From positions 162,946-226,945 of the forward strand of contig JASANG010002646.1 of the NCBI GenBank assembly GCA_030248215.1: a DNA stretch of 64,000 bases. The letters run 5' to 3'. The translations under genes and the position numbers were made by a program. The stretch comes from Enoplolaimus lenunculus (taxonomy: Eukaryota > Nematoda > Enoplea > Enoplida > Thoracostomopsidae). How positions within the stretch are numbered: the first letter of the stretch is position 1; the number at the start of each line of letters is the position of its first letter. A model generated the notes under the pieces. It was given only the letters and a program-made list of their open reading frames with translations, did not search any database and was not told the origin of the DNA. Below, piece after piece: positions 52,741-63,959 of this stretch.

Positions 52741-53655
52741 GTGAAGAAGTAACCGAAGAATACCGGTGGTTACAATAAACCAATATAAAAACAATGCGAG
52801 TACACTGTGTGCTGGGAGAAAAATTTTAAATAAATTTTACTCCTGAAACGAATAGTCTGTTTGGCCCATGTAAAGAGCAGCGGCGGAACGTTTTTGTGTA
52901 AGACTAGAAACGAGTAAGCTTAAGCTTTAGACTAACTTTTTTGCTTACCAAAGGCTTAGGCTTTATGCTCCCCCTCATGAATCTTATAGATTCTGTTCCG
53001 CCTTTTTGTATACATCCGCTGTTTGTATGCAAGATGAATACTAAAGTTATTAAGGACTAATTAAATGGAATATAGCGCTTAACTTTTAAATGACACACAA
53101 ATAAGCTCATATGTTACTTAAGGTCCATTTAGGTTTCTAAGTAGGGACCACAAAAAAGTAGATTTAGATTCTAGTATTACGTTTTTTTCTTAGGCTTAGG
53201 CTTAGGGTTAGGCTAGGGTTTCCGGACTCTTATTTTTGCAACGCTTAGGCTTAGGCTTAGGCTTAGGAATACGCTTAATCTACTGTTACGAACCCTTCAA
53301 AGTAACATTGGCCCCAAAACGGTGAATTAATTTCGCAACGTTTTCGCGTTTTGAAAAAAATTACAATATTAACATGTTTTTTGTAAGCCAGTAAAGCGTT
53401 GAATCGCTTTTGTAGCAAACCGCTATCACGTAAACGCTTATGACATTTTTCAGAACGTAATTTTAGCACCAGTAAACAGTTTTTTTCTTGAAATTTCAAA
53501 AATAGAATAAAATTAAAGTCAACTGAAACAAAACAATTGCTTCATGATATTTTATCTATTTGTTTTTGCGTATCTTTGAAACTGCCTGGAAGCCATCTTT
53601 TTTACAACCACTTTGTACCCGGGTACCTATTCAAAATTTTAGTACTTGTAAAATG
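52741..53655. repeat. Central block, copy A3 (plus orientation, divergent)
   Basis: It starts GTGAAGAAGTAACCGAAG at the palindrome centre and follows A1 with many small indels. TEL elements are recognisable at about 52865-53010 and 53105-53310. Confidence 0.9.
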
Positions 53656-53736
53656 CGCCACACCAGGCTTTCTATGTGTTTCTTACACTTTTAGTTTGCT
53701 ATAGCATGTCTGTATATTGTTTCTATTGATGTATGT

Positions 53737-53738
<2 letters not shown>

Positions 53739-53803
<65 letters not shown>
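53739..53803. repeat. (GT)n microsatellite at the inner turn
   Basis: A run of about 30 GT units lies between ATGTATGTG and ATTTGCAATAAGCC. The matching place in the left arm (51781-51800) has only GCGTATATATGT, so the expansion is on one side only. Confidence 0.95.
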
Positions 53804-53805
<2 letters not shown>

Positions 53806-53887
53806 TTGCAATAAGCCTACCAGTGTTTCACAGAAAGTCAAAAATCAAAATTGAGGCAAAACTCACGCACCCAGCATTAAAAATTGC

Positions 53888-54240
53888 AGCCCATGGAAAG
53901 AACAGGGGGCGAATCCAGTATTACAAGCCACACAAGCATATTCCTAAGCGTTAGCCTAAGCCTAAACGTTACAATGGAAATCACTCCGTAAGCCTAATCC
54001 TAAGCCTATAAACCTAAGCCTTAGCCTAAGCGTAAGCGTAAGAATGAGCATATTTCAAAGCCTAATCCTAAGCCTAAACCTAAGCGTTAGCCAAAGCGTA
54101 AGCGTAAGAATGAGCGTATTCCTAAGCCTAAGCCTAAACTTAAGCCTACGCCAAGCAAAAAAATGAGTCGAAGGCTAAATAAGCTTACTCTTTTCTTGAG
54201 TGCCACAGAAAAACGTTCCGCCCCTGATCTTTACATGGGC
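53888..54240. mobile_element. Telomere-repeat MITE, mirror of 51361-51700
   Basis: CCCATGGAAAGAACAGGGG and CCCCTGATCTTTACATGGGC enclose the inverse of the left-arm element. Confidence 0.8.
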
Positions 54241-54364
54241 TAAAATTGCAGGCATTTTTTCTCAGAGTAAAAATATAAGCGTGAATTTGTTACTAAGTTT
54301 GACAGAAAAATTTTAAGTTTTAGACACCTGTTCTAATATCCTGAACTAATATCAAAAGGCCGCA

Positions 54365-55262
54365 TTTTACAAGTACTAAAATTTTGAAATAGGTACCCCG
54401 GGTACAAAGTGGTTGTAACAGAGATGGCTTCCAGGCAGTTTCAAAAATAGACGCAAAAACAAAATAGTAAAGTATCATGAAGCAATTGTTTTGTTTCAGT
54501 TGACTTTAATTTTATTCTAAGCTTGAAATTTCAAAGAAAAAACTGTTTACTGGTGCTAAAATTACGTTTTGAAAAATGTCATAAGCGTTTACGTGATAGC
54601 GGTTTGCTACAAAAGCGATTCAACGCTTTACTGCTTACAAAAAACATGTTAATATTGTAATTTTTCAAACGCGAAAACGTTCGAAATTAAGGCATCATTT
54701 TTTGGGGCCAATGTTACTTTGAGGGTCGTAACAGTAGATTAAGCGTATTCCTAAGCCTAAGCCTAAGCCTAAGCGTTGCAAAAATAAATTCCTAACCCTA
54801 GCCTAACCCTAAGCCTAAGCCTAAGAAAAAAACGTAATCTAGAATCTAAATCTACTCTTTTGTGGTCCCACTAGAAACCTGGACGCACCTTAAAGTAACA
54901 TGAGCTATTTTTTGTGTCATTTAAAAGTTAAGTGATATATTCCATCTATGAATAGCTCAACAACTTTAGTATTCATCATACAAACAGCGAATGTAAACAA
55001 TAGAGGCGGAACAGTATTATAAGCATATTCCTAAGCCTAAGCCTAAGCCTAAGCCTTTGGTAAGCAAAAAGTTAGTCTAAAGCTTAAGCTTACTCGTTTC
55101 TAGTCTTACACAAAAACGTTCCGCCGCTGCTCTTTACATGGGCCAAACAGACTATTCGTTTCAGGAGTAAAATTTATTTAAAATTTTTCTCCCAGCACAC
55201 AGTGTACTCGCATTGTTTCTATAGCGGTTCATTGTAACCACCGGATTCTTCGGTTACTTCTT
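54365..55262. repeat. Central block, copy A4 (inverted)
   Basis: This is a near-perfect inverse of A1, including TEL elements at about 54711-54903 and 55003-55142. Confidence 0.9.
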
Positions 55263-55276
55263 CACAATTCAGAAGT

Positions 55277-56150
55277 TTATTGTAAAATAAACTGTCTGTA
55301 AAAATTATTATACTTTTTCAGTAACAACGAAAATCTACGCCCGTATTCAGGGTCGGAGCAGCCACCCCCATACCCCCCATTTGGGGCCCCCACCCCTGAA
55401 GGGTCCCCGACCCTAACCGGTGGAAACAAAAACCGCTTAAGTTTTAAAATGCGTCTGGCTTCTCGCTCGCTTCGCTCACGAGTTTTGCGATGCAAAGAGT
55501 GGAATTTGGTGAGAGCCTACACCTCTGCCTGCTCCGGCACTGCTGGTATTCTCAAATGCTTACAGCATCGGGTCTTGTAACTATGTAACCAGCGAATGGT
55601 CAGCGTCATATGTAGCTCATTAATATTCAAAGCTTATTTGTCCTAAAAAGTTTTGGGCTCCTAATGACCGAAAAACACACTTTCAACTCACAAAGCATTG
55701 GGTTTGAATACATACTCGGTATTATGTTTGCCATAAAGTAGAAAATATTCATGTGTGACCGGGTTAAACGGAAAAAAATTGCAATTACCGTCACCCCAGG
55801 CTATTGCAATACAGCGCAGCAAGAATATTTCTTGCAAGGCCTAAAAATTTCGGTACGTTCGCTATTGTTTGTTTAAAATTTTAGAAAACCCGGTGAATAT
55901 TTGATGCTTCAATTATGTTTGTAGGGCAAGAAAACACTTTTGCAACTTCGGTCCACTTTCTTATGCGATTGTAAACAGGAAAGCTTAAATATTACACATT
56001 TTTTGTTTAGCCTTTGACTAAGGCTCGAGCTTAGACCTTAGGAATATTAGTAGGTCTACTGTTACGGCCCTAAACGCAACCATTGGTCGAAACTTTACAT
56101 ACTTCAATATCCGTTTTCCGTTTCTGTTATTGATTTATTCGCGTCACCGC
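55277..56150. other. Mirror of 49450-50326
   Basis: It contains the inverse of the left-arm GC-rich stretch, the piggyBac-like end fragment and the degenerate TEL piece. No gene is called. Confidence 0.5.
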
Positions 56151-56352
56151 ATGTGATTGGACAGACTTTAAACAGGAATGGACAAAGTTTCTTCATATGC
56201 GGCTCAGTGCAGCGTTCTGTTCGATCGACTGGAGCATCTGAAACAGATATCATTTCGCAACCGCGTCATTTTTTGACCGTTTCAATACCGTCGACGCTGC
56301 TGGTGTCATTCGGTGTCATCCTGCATCGGCCGTCGTCGTCCGGCCCTGTACA

Positions 56353-56474
56353 TCATTCAGACTCGTAGCCGAAAATGGACCGTTTGGCGCCCTCAGGCAA
56401 CTCGGCAAAACCGCTGGTCATTTCTGTAAAATCTTCGCCTCGTATAACTTTAGTGAAATCAACTGTATTTCCTT
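56353..56474 (-). CDS. Second copy of the alternative astacin terminal exon
   Basis: It reads the same GNTVDFTKVIRGEDF to IFGYESE as the left-arm exon, with acceptor ATTTCAG and a TGA stop. Near 56490 a G run upstream of the acceptor is one base shorter than in the left arm, which does not touch the exon. Confidence 0.4.
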
Positions 56475-56944
56475 CTGAAATTGTTTCGACCCCCCGCGCC
56501 ATATTGAGCTGGAAATGGACCTGCCGCTGCTGCAAACTAATTTATAGTTTATAAGCCTGTACCGTAAACATCAAAGACAATTTTCTATAGCAGCTGCGTG
56601 CTAAGTCTCATATTAAACGTGAGATATTGTGTAAATTAAGTTTCAGGACACGAATTGACACAAAGTAGCTTAAAATGCTTTCTTGTACGTTATGTGCTAT
56701 GAGCATCTGATTCAATACTGGATATGTCGACTAAATCAATAATGCACAGTGTTTCTCATATACGTCGCATGTGTAGTGAAACGATTTCCACTGGACGTGA
56801 GAACATCGTCGGTCTCGAACGCTGCTGGTCCGCATTCTATTAGGACGTTTAAATTTTGACGGGAAATAAAATTATTTTGTTGTTTTGTACAAATTTGTTG
56901 CTTGCGCTTAGTTTTTTTTTTCTATAAACGCTCTTAAGCTGTTT

Positions 56945-57165
56945 ATATTAACTATGCAAGCGCTTGTAACGAAAAACAAAGAAAATCAGCAACGTGAATA
57001 AGACAGGCGTACTATGGATAAAATTATTAATCTTCAATTGGCGTTTCAAAAATGTATACGGCGTACGCAAATTAAAGTGGACGATGCATTAATATATTAA
57101 CTATGCAAGCGCTTGTAACGAAAAACAAAGAAAATCAGCAACATGAATAAGACAGGCGTACTTTG
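56945..57165. repeat. 149-bp tandem repeat, one full and one partial unit
   Basis: These are the inverse of the left-arm units starting GTACGCCTGTC. The full unit here has the CGTTACAAGCGCTTGC variant that marks only the last unit on the left. Confidence 0.9.
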
Positions 57166-57320
57166 CATAGAACACGGCCAGAAGTGTAGTATAAGCATAT
57201 ACCTAAGCGTAAGCCTAGATTTAAGCTAAACCTAAACAAGACATTAGTCTAAAGCTTAAGCTTACTCTATTGCAGTCGTGCGGAAAAATGCTTCGCCTTC
57301 GATCTATACATGAGCCAACC
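57165..57320. mobile_element. TEL element, mirror of 48009-48160
   Basis: GCATAGAACACGGCCAGAAG and CGATCTATACATGAGCC bound the inverse copy. Confidence 0.55.
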
Positions 57321-57536
57321 TGTTCAACCTATTTATATATTAATTATGTAAGAGTATTACTCATTTGGACTCGATAGTGACTCCTATAATCCGTTTTGCT
57401 TCAAAATTCCTTCAATTTCTAAAAAACACAGTAAACCGTTCGTTGAATAATGAGCAGGTGCAGTAATAAAAACAAATAAAAACAAACAACATACAATAAA
57501 CAAACGAACTATAAATATAAAAACAACGAATCTTAC

Positions 57537-57657
57537 CAATCGGCAACGGTGCGTTTCCTTAACGTTGTAGCACAGTGTGTGTTCCACAGTTGTATTTTTG
57601 GGTTGAGTTTAGCCAATATCGCCTTTGCTAAGTCCTTTTTGATTGCCGATTTAAACT
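57537..57657 (-). pseudogene. Frame-broken copy of astacin exon 8
   Basis: Compared with 47671-47786 it has extra bases around ATTGGCTAAACTCAACCC and CTACAACGTTAAGG, so IGNRKGLSKGDIAKINQKYNC can no longer be read in one frame. The donor ATTG|GTAAG is kept. Confidence 0.8.
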
Positions 57658-57894
57658 TAGAATAAAGAAATTGTAAAATAAAAACAAAATTGAAGCATGA
57701 AACCGCCGAGATTTTTGATACTACGAGTTCAAATAGAAATCAGTTGTATACCTGAAAGTTTTTAAACTATAGGCTGCTGGCAATGTAGAGCTTAGGTTTG
57801 GTTCGAACTTTCGAGTTACAGATTCCTTAAGTGAATGCTCTACAGACGCTAAACATTTTACGTCTTGAAATGCTGTTTTTGTCGTTGACATATT

Positions 57895-58085
57895 TTGGCC
57901 CATGTAAAGATCAGGGACGGAACGTTTTTCTGTGGGGAGACTGCAATAGAGTAAGCTTAAGCTTTACGCTAATTTATTGATTGGCTTAGTGCTTAGGTTT
58001 AAGCTTAGGCTTACGAATATGTTCATTCTTACGCGTAGGTTTGGGCTTAGGCTTACGCTTAGGCTTTAAGATATGCCTTTTTTTA
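57895..58085. mobile_element. TEL element, mirror of 47250-47437
   Basis: GGCCCATGTAAAGATCAGGG opens the copy and TTAGGC-like motifs follow. It runs into the CCGCGGGTA-rich tract as on the left. Confidence 0.7.
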
Positions 58086-58377
58086 CGCTACCCCGCAGGG
58101 TACCCGCGGTAAACGCACGAGCCGTTGTAAGAAAATTTTGAGGCCGGTATACCCGCGGGTAAATAATTTCAAAGTGCATGTAAAAATTTGTTCACCTTTA
58201 CCCACGCCAACTTTTAGTAAAACGGCAAACAGAGGAACAAAGTACATTGCTCGGGTACCTCACAAGCAAAGCAGGTTGCTATTGGTTTATCAGGTGTTAC
58301 ATTTTTTACTTAATGGTTTGTTTTAGTTTTTCGAACGTAATCGAGAGATTACCAACAATGCACCGTAAAATTACACC

Positions 58378-58508
58378 ACCCAGAGTCAACTCAACTCAGA
58401 GTGAGATTCAACTCAACACAGAGTCAGTTAATGTGTACTGATATTACTTCAGATATAACCAACTCGCTAGCCTGAATTGATTAATCAACTCATTGCAATT
58501 TACAGTGT
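58378..58508. mobile_element. Half MITE, mirror of 46829-46960
   Basis: It is the inverse of the left-arm CACTGTAAATT-family half element, ending CATTGCAATTTACAGTG. Confidence 0.7.
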
Positions 58509-58713
58509 AACAAAATAAAAGTATCACTGATAAAGCGCGGCTTGGTTAAAAAATCTTCACCCACTTGCACCTGTGATACGAATGCTATTGTCCAGTTTTT
58601 GGCTTATGCCGAACAAGTTTTGTTTACCACCAAACAGTTGTATACTCTTGTTCAGCGATATTAATAAACAAGTTTATTGATACAAAACGTAGAACTGAAA
58701 AATTTGCACATAC

Positions 58714-58785
58714 CCACTCTGTTTGGGAATTACGGTTTTGGCCTGGTTGTTGTACGAAAATGAAGTTTCAGCATAGTGCATCACA
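58714..58785 (-). CDS. Second copy of astacin exon 7 (Met-turn)
   Basis: It reads VMHYAETSFSYNNQAKTVIP unchanged, with both splice sites kept. Confidence 0.8.
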
Positions 58786-58827
58786 CTGAAACAAATACAA
58801 TATTGAAGTTTTGAGCATATTTATATG

Positions 58828-59030
58828 AGCCCATGTATAGAACAGAGCCTTAACAGCAGTGTAAGCACATTCCTAAGCCTTAGCCTAAGCCTAAGCATAT
58901 GGATGAGTCTATTCCTAAGCCTAAGCGTAACCCTAAGCGTAAGCAAAAGAATTAGTCTAAAGCATAAACTGATCGTATAATAGCCCCTCCGGAAAACGAT
59001 CCGGTCCTGTTCTAAACATGGGCATTTATA
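58828..59030. mobile_element. TEL element, mirror of 46314-46509
   Basis: It is flanked by ATTTATATG on both sides, the inverse of the left-arm duplication, so the insertion is older than the inverted duplication. Confidence 0.85.
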
Positions 59031-59386
59031 TGCATATTAGCTGAGGTATATTAACTCTGTATAAAAAAAGTTGTAGATTCTAAAGTATCAAAAATTCTTT
59101 TCTTATGTACTATTTTGGTCGGCTAAAACTTTTAGACTAAGGCTATTCGTTACCGAAATCAAACCCTGGTAAAATAGCAAGCTACATGTCAAATTTTCTA
59201 TTTCGAAAAATACCAGACCTATTGCCAACTGGGTAATAGGTGCTACACTTATTTTAAAAGTATATACGATCATAATATTAACTTTTAGTCATTCAATTTT
59301 AATATATTTATTTGAAAATATTGAACAGTTGTCATAAATAAAATTTCTAAAATTCTAACTCTGATGAATTAATAAAATAAATTTAC

Positions 59387-59468
59387 CTATCGTAATCATA
59401 GCCGATGCCACGCGGTGTACAACTTGGATGTGCGGTCTGGTTGCAGATTGCAAATTCGGCTTCTTTTC
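59387..59468 (-). CDS. Second copy of astacin exon 6
   Basis: It is identical in reading to 45868-45949 (KEAEFAICNQTAHPSC and GIGYDYD), with splice sites kept. Confidence 0.8.
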
Positions 59469-59574
59469 CTAAAATTTAAACGTAAAAATACAAAATTTGT
59501 TGTGCTACAATTTCGCAAACAAGTGATTGCAGCAAATTTAAACCTCATTCAAATCAGCGTCTGCAATACTTGAG

Positions 59575-60170
59575 ATAACAAAATCAAATTGTTCTGTTTT
59601 GAAAATATTTCATGATACTGGAGATGCAAATTTGAATTTAGTGTATTTAAGCAACATATTGACGAAAAACTTTAGTTACGAAGAAGCTGATTCAGGGTTC
59701 AACACGGTAGACACTTGAGAGTAAAATAGTATGAAAGCCAATATGATGTAAACATTCACATTTGTTGGCTTATCCGGTATTAAATACCGACGATTTGAAC
59801 GTAAACCTAAATTTTATAAGAAACGAAATACGGTTAGTTGAAAAAGATATATATGGGGTGCTATAAACTTGAAAAAAAATTTTAATCTCGTCCAGCGCTG
59901 TCTGTCATGCAGTGCAGTACGTACCTTGGCTGTTTTTAATCTCAAGTACAGTGCCATCATTATGCATAATTCACAATAAAAAATGCCATTTTGCCACCGA
60001 AAACAGTATAAGGTATGGTTAGCACGTGTCAAATTTCAAAATTGTCATGCGTTAATCCTACCATAATGGAAAAAATGCGGTAACCCTACCCTAACGCGTG
60101 TTACAAAAAGCTATAGGACACGTAGTAGGATAGGACTGTGACACGTGTGGGGGTAGGGTTAACGATACTT
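59575..60170. other. Right-arm-specific block
   Basis: Between points matching 45780 and 45650 of the left arm the sequence is different: about 600 bases here against about 130 on the left. It contains GGTAACCCTACCCTAACGCG and GTGGGGGTAGGGTTAACG, short G-rich/C-rich inverted pieces. No gene is visible. Confidence 0.6.
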
Positions 60171-60689
60171 TTGCGTTATGGCAGGCTTGACGCATGGCGA
60201 TTTTGAAAATTGACACGTGTTAATAACCCAACCTTATAGAGTTTTCGATGGCAAAATGAAATTTTTATTGTGAACGAAGCATTATGGGCCATCCACGTTA
60301 AAAGGCACGTTCTAGCGTAAAATATTTCCAACCCCACCGTTTGGAAAGGCGCATAAAACTACACCCTGACCAGGAACGAGAAATCACATTGATAGTCTTC
60401 TACTTATCTCGTGGTAAATCTCCTTGCTCCCTACGACGGGGATTGAGACAAAACTTATGTGTTCTCAGTGCTTCAGGACTATCGAAACTTCTCTTTAAAG
60501 TTGAGACATTCTTTGCTTCAAACAATGACTATAGCGTACAGTAGCAATCAAACATATTTGGTACAGTTCCTTCAAAGGAACTCGGAAATTTTCACACTTT
60601 CAACACCATCGGCATAGCATTATGACAAAAAGTTAATATCCAGGCGTATAGACATGTTTGCTGCCATACATGCAGCCAGGGTACAACCG

Positions 60690-60815
60690 GAGGTCTGCCT
60701 CCGGCTCCTGCTCCTGCAGAAAATCGGCCTCCGGCTCCGGCTCCTGCAGAAAATCGGCCTCCGGCTCCTGCAGAAAATCGGCCTCCGGCTCCGGCTGCAG
60801 TAGAATTTTTGGCAG
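60690..60815. repeat. GC-rich minisatellite, mirror of 45005-45130
   Basis: Units of GGCCTCCGGCTCCTGCAG with GAAAATC recur. The number and order of CCGGCT pieces differ from the left arm. Confidence 0.85.
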
Positions 60816-61714
60816 AGGTTCCGGCAATTTCGGTAGTAAAGTTTTGCATAACTTTGCAAAATTTACCTATTCAGCTCGTTTCGTTTTACTTTTGTTACAA
60901 TATTCAGGAAAACATTTCTGAAATTTCGCAGAAAATTAGCGTAAAACCAAACAACCTAACAACATTTTGCAGATATACTCTAAAATTTACTATAATTAAC
61001 CATCAATTTTACTACCTAATTTCGCCTCACCTCCGGCTCCGGTATTTTTCAACTCCGATTGCACCCTGCATACAGCATATTAATTGTGTTTATAGTTTGA
61101 AAATAACTTTTGAACGTTTTAAGAATTGCAGAAAGTGTAGGACATTTTGTTCAATATTTTTCACACATTTTACGGCAATTTGAATAATTTTTAATACCGA
61201 CTTCAACAAAAGCCCGTATAGACCACAAGAAGTCAGCGGTGAGCTAAGAATCTCAAACCGTATGATCGGTTCAACTTTTACAAGTAAGTTTTCGTGTTAT
61301 TTAGTACACATTTTAGCACTAATGTACTTCATTTTATGCGTGGTTTACGTTAAATCTGGGGCAGCGTGAGACACGCTTTGTCCCTGCCAAATATTGGGCA
61401 ACATTTTGTCTGCTTATTACCCTTATATCACATTACAAAAGTCGCATTTGTCTGTTAATATCAAGTGAAGATCATACATTTACGTGTCAGTGTTATATGA
61501 CATCCTGGTTGTGGTCTGTCAAACTTAAATACAGTTTTAAAGATGTCTACACATGTAGTGCTCTGCATAATTAGTTACCGTGTATGTCGAGTGTCATATA
61601 ATACTGACAGACAAGAAAACTAGTATCATATGACATTATCAGACGGGGTTGAAAGGTTTCAGTTAGGCTATCGAACATCTTGCTGAACTATGGTATGATA
61701 CCAACGTATTTTTG

Positions 61715-62040
61715 TCGCGAAAATTTTGATTTTGCCGGGAAAATTAAAACTTCGGCTGGACAATTCAAATTTTGGCGGGAAAATTCAAATTTCGACAGGG
61801 AAATTCAAATATTGGCAGAAAAATTCAAATTTAGACGCTACAATTCAAAATTTGGCGGTCAAATTTTGCCTGGAAAATTCAAATTTAGGCGGGAAATTCA
61901 AATTTTGGTACGAAATTCAAATTTTAACTGGAAAATTCAAATTTTGGCAGCAAATTCAAATTTTAACTGGAAAATTCAAATTTTGCCAGCAAATTCAAGT
62001 TTTATCGGGAAAATTCAAATATTAGCGAAAAATTCAAACA
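61715..62040. repeat. AATTTGAATTTTCC minisatellite, mirror of 43785-44115
   Basis: It is the inverse of the left-arm minisatellite, almost unchanged. Confidence 0.85.
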
Positions 62041-62060
62041 ACTGTGCGCTATTGCCGTAC

Positions 62061-62236
62061 CTTTTTCAATATTTTCCTCAACAATAGTGACGTATTGGTC
62101 TCTATCGGCTCGAATGTGTTCGTGATGAAATCCAATTGCATGCATCATTTCATGAGCCACTGAACCTTTTGAAAAACAACCACTAGCCAACGTTATCGTT
62201 TGGTTAAAGTCCTGTAATCCGATGTATGAGTCACAA
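62061..62236 (-). CDS. Second copy of astacin exon 5 (zinc site)
   Basis: It reads CDSYIGLQDFNQTITLASGC and HEMMHAIGFHHEH as in the left arm, with acceptor and donor kept. Its 5' exons are absent. Confidence 0.85.
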
Positions 62237-63959
62237 CTGAAACAACACAAACAAACAGCTCCTGAAGGCATACGATTGGTAACCTCAGATTAAAGTCTAA
62301 GACACTCAATCTTGACGCGTTTCTCATATGGTTGATCGAAGCCAACAACAGAGTCTAGTTATGCTACTCACGTTGATTCGTCTTCTGGATATGTATTCCC
62401 ATCGCAACCACCGGACCAGAAGTTGCTTCTGGGAGACAACTTTCAACATTTCTGGACGGCAGCTCGCCTTCCAACGTTTTGAGACGGTGAATTTTGGTTA
62501 AGAAATAATTCGAAGCTACGACATGTGGGCAGCTGTGCCGCTCTTAAATTATATTTCAAACTAAAAACTAAAATACAACCGTAAAACCAAACCGCGAAAA
62601 ACAAGACCTTAAGGAAAGTCCGTGGGCTCCGCGTATTCTCTGTTAGAACTTAAGTCAGGCGTAGGCGTTGTTGTAAGACGTAAAAGCATAATTTTATGTT
62701 GTGCCGGCTGTGTCCGCAATGTACAACTTACCTGGTCTCTGGTGTGGCGGTCGAAGCAGCGTTTTATACAATTACTGGCTATTTTTGCTAATAAGGACAT
62801 TGCTAGGCTATATTAGCACCCCATACGGGTGTCTCAGACATTGTTGATGTTGTTGTTTATTGTTGTTGTTGGAGGGCTTTAGTGTATACGGATATGGTAG
62901 TATTGCAACGTCAATCGGGTAACCAGGACCGGTATTATTAATGGTTTGGCATGTGATTGAATCGGTGATGTTTTAATACATTCTTTTATTTATTGCTTTT
63001 GGTGGAATTGAGTGAATTTGGTGTATTTCTTGAAGGTCTTAGGAAATTTCGGAGTTATTGAAAGTTAAAGACTGTCATGGGAGAGTCTAATGCGAACGAA
63101 CCCAGGCGTGCGTGGTTATCTTGGGTTGCGCATAGCGCATTGTAATTTCACAGCATCGGGTGCTGTTGTTATGGAATAGTTGGGGAATTTGGCTGCCTTA
63201 GAAGTTACCGTGGTTAACCAATGTTAGTAACTCTAACGGGGTTAGTTTTACTACTCTGCACAGAAATTGGCCATTTGAATCCGGGTCAGTCCTGTCTGCA
63301 ACATGGTGTGACTCTAACAGGGTTGGAGTACACGATTTTTGAAAACTTGGTGTAATTACTGAAGAATTGGTGTTTGGGGACTTGTTGCTGGACTAAACAG
63401 ACTTTAGGCATAAGTTCCCAAGATATTTAGGATTAGGCGAGGCAAATTAGAACATATAACGTGTCGTAATTGCATCGTTATACAAAGCGGTGTCATAACA
63501 GTATTCGGGTGAACAAAATAACATTTATACAACCACGTTATTAGATCAGAGCGATAAGCGTGCATCAGGATAGAACTGAACCGAGTTGCGGGTTGGTGGC
63601 TATAAGACCAATAAATCACAAACTTCTCACAGGACACTCATATCCTCGTGCTTTCTTGCACTGAACAAAACCTCTAATTACCGGGGCAAGGAAGATTCGT
63701 TGTTTTTACAAAAATTCTGCAGTAAACTTTCGTTCAAGAAAGCTAAGCAAAAATTAAAAGAAACCGCTAAAGACGAGATGGTAAAGAAGAATACTTACAA
63801 AAAATATACACTTAAAGTTAGACTCATTTTTTACAACGCGGTCTTCACGCTATCTCAAAAATCAATTTTGAAAATAATTTTCAATTGTTAGGTACCAAAG
63901 TTAATCACATTAAGGCCTGGTGAAAATTGAAAACAAGAATTTGTTAAAATTTTTTTACA

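Larger units (their letters stand above)
57384..62236 (-). pseudogene. 5'-truncated second copy of the astacin gene
   Basis: The inverted copy holds exons 5 to 9 of the left-arm gene: 62061-62236 (zinc site), 59387-59468, 58714-58785 (Met-turn), 57537-57657 and 57384-57418. The palindrome ends inside the intron before the zinc-site exon, so exons 1-4 with the signal peptide, propeptide and TCINF segment are missing within the window. The exon at 57537-57657 has several small insertions and a changed acceptor (CTAAG for CTAG), which break the frame. It is either a decaying duplicate or a poorly corrected part of an assembly fold-back. Confidence 0.75.
52741..63959. repeat. Right arm of the 22-kb palindrome
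   Basis: It is the inverse of the left arm and ends near 63959, where AAAATTTTTTTAC runs into unrelated sequence. Compared with the left arm it has fewer 149-bp units, a replaced block at about 59575-60165, altered minisatellites, a (GT)n tract and small indels in astacin exon 8. Confidence 0.95.

Noticed and set aside
53733-53954. Frame of alternating Cys-Val.
   Set aside because: It is a translation of the (GT)n microsatellite.
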